Origin: Prosapia bicincta
Taxonomy: Eukaryota > Arthropoda > Insecta > Hemiptera > Cercopidae
Length of the DNA: 64,000 nucleotides
Assembly (NCBI GenBank): GCA_036971475.1
Contig: JBAIZL010000005.1
Coordinates: 232,825,369 to 232,889,368, forward strand
Reading direction: 5' to 3'
Numbering within the stretch: the first letter of the stretch is position 1; the number at the start of each line of letters is the position of its first letter. Below, piece after piece: positions 63,880 through 64,000 of this stretch. The translations under genes were made by a program, and so were the position numbers. The notes beneath the pieces were generated by a model that did not search any database, was not told the origin of the DNA, and saw only the letters and a list, made by a program, of their open reading frames with translations.

Positions 63880-64000
63880 AGTTATTATTCTTATTACTTG
63901 CAAATAATTTTTCCCACCACTAAGTGCAATTATTTTACCTTTTATGATGAGCCACCTTTCTGTCACTTGACCATTGTCGAATCACTGAATTAATTTTCTC
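63880..64000 (-). mobile_element. PLE P1-type 3' end running off the window
   Basis: ATATATGAAGTTATTATTCTTATTACTTG, CCACCACTAAGTGCAAT, then a decayed hammerhead-like segment (GATGAGCCACCTTTCTGTCACTTGACC). A diverged P1 copy in minus orientation; the rest lies beyond 64000. Confidence 0.75.

Overview
This 64 kb window is AT-rich eukaryotic nuclear DNA, built mostly of nested transposable elements lying in the introns of one host gene. The element mix (Penelope-like elements with hammerhead motifs, Ty3/gypsy-class LTR elements with Lys- or Arg-tRNA-like primer sites, jockey-like LINE, mariner, piggyBac and hAT remnants, many (TA)n tracts) suggests a metazoan, most likely an arthropod. No species can be named. 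There are no bacterial operons, tRNA or rRNA genes, or CRISPR arrays.

Host gene (+ strand): I see five short exons with good splice sites and one decayed copy, of two alternating kinds. Acidic A exons lie at 14177-14269, 16819-16911 and 61508-61624. Lys/Ser-rich B exons lie at 22981-23151 and 56906-57058, with a decayed copy at 35694. Every intact exon is a multiple of three, starts and ends in phase 1, and ends in G, so any can be joined, skipped or duplicated without breaking frame. A 1034-bp tandem duplication (13351-14384 / 14865-17027) made two of the A exons. An older duplication links 16.7-17.9 kb with 61.4-62.5 kb. I do not recognise the protein.

Layout. 1-2495: degraded Neptune-type PLE end, a palindrome with hammerhead-like arms, an old solo LTR and a TA tract. 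2496-11433: a full, apparently intact gypsy-class element on the minus strand with almost identical 1388-bp LTRs. 11.4-18.3 kb: jockey gag remnant, tandem duplication with A exons, and a solo LTR with a TTAT target duplication. 18.3-22.8 kb: PLE copies, PLE-end mini-palindromes and an LTR fragment, all separated by TA tracts. 22.9-31.2 kb: B exon, inverted PLE pair around a different PLE fragment that ends in a consensus hammerhead ribozyme, then a decayed gag-protease LTR element. 33.6-34.9 kb: mariner. 36.4-48.1 kb: a PLE inverted pair split by a very young LTR element (36968-46117) that encodes only gag and protease. 48.1-55.1 kb: hAT remnant, then a ~6.1 kb head-to-head palindrome of two PLEs, one with an intact 861-aa RT/GIY-YIG protein. 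55.1-64 kb: hammerhead palindrome, reversed LTR, B exon, piggyBac remnant, A exon, and more PLE ends.

Most notable: hammerhead or hammerhead-like folds recur at PLE ends. One matches the full consensus; others carry the paired exchange U3/A8 in place of C3/G8. Other points of interest are the modular phase-1 exon gene, the recently mobile LTR element without reverse transcriptase or integrase, and the repeated meeting of element ends with TA tracts. All homology calls are by eye; no search was run.
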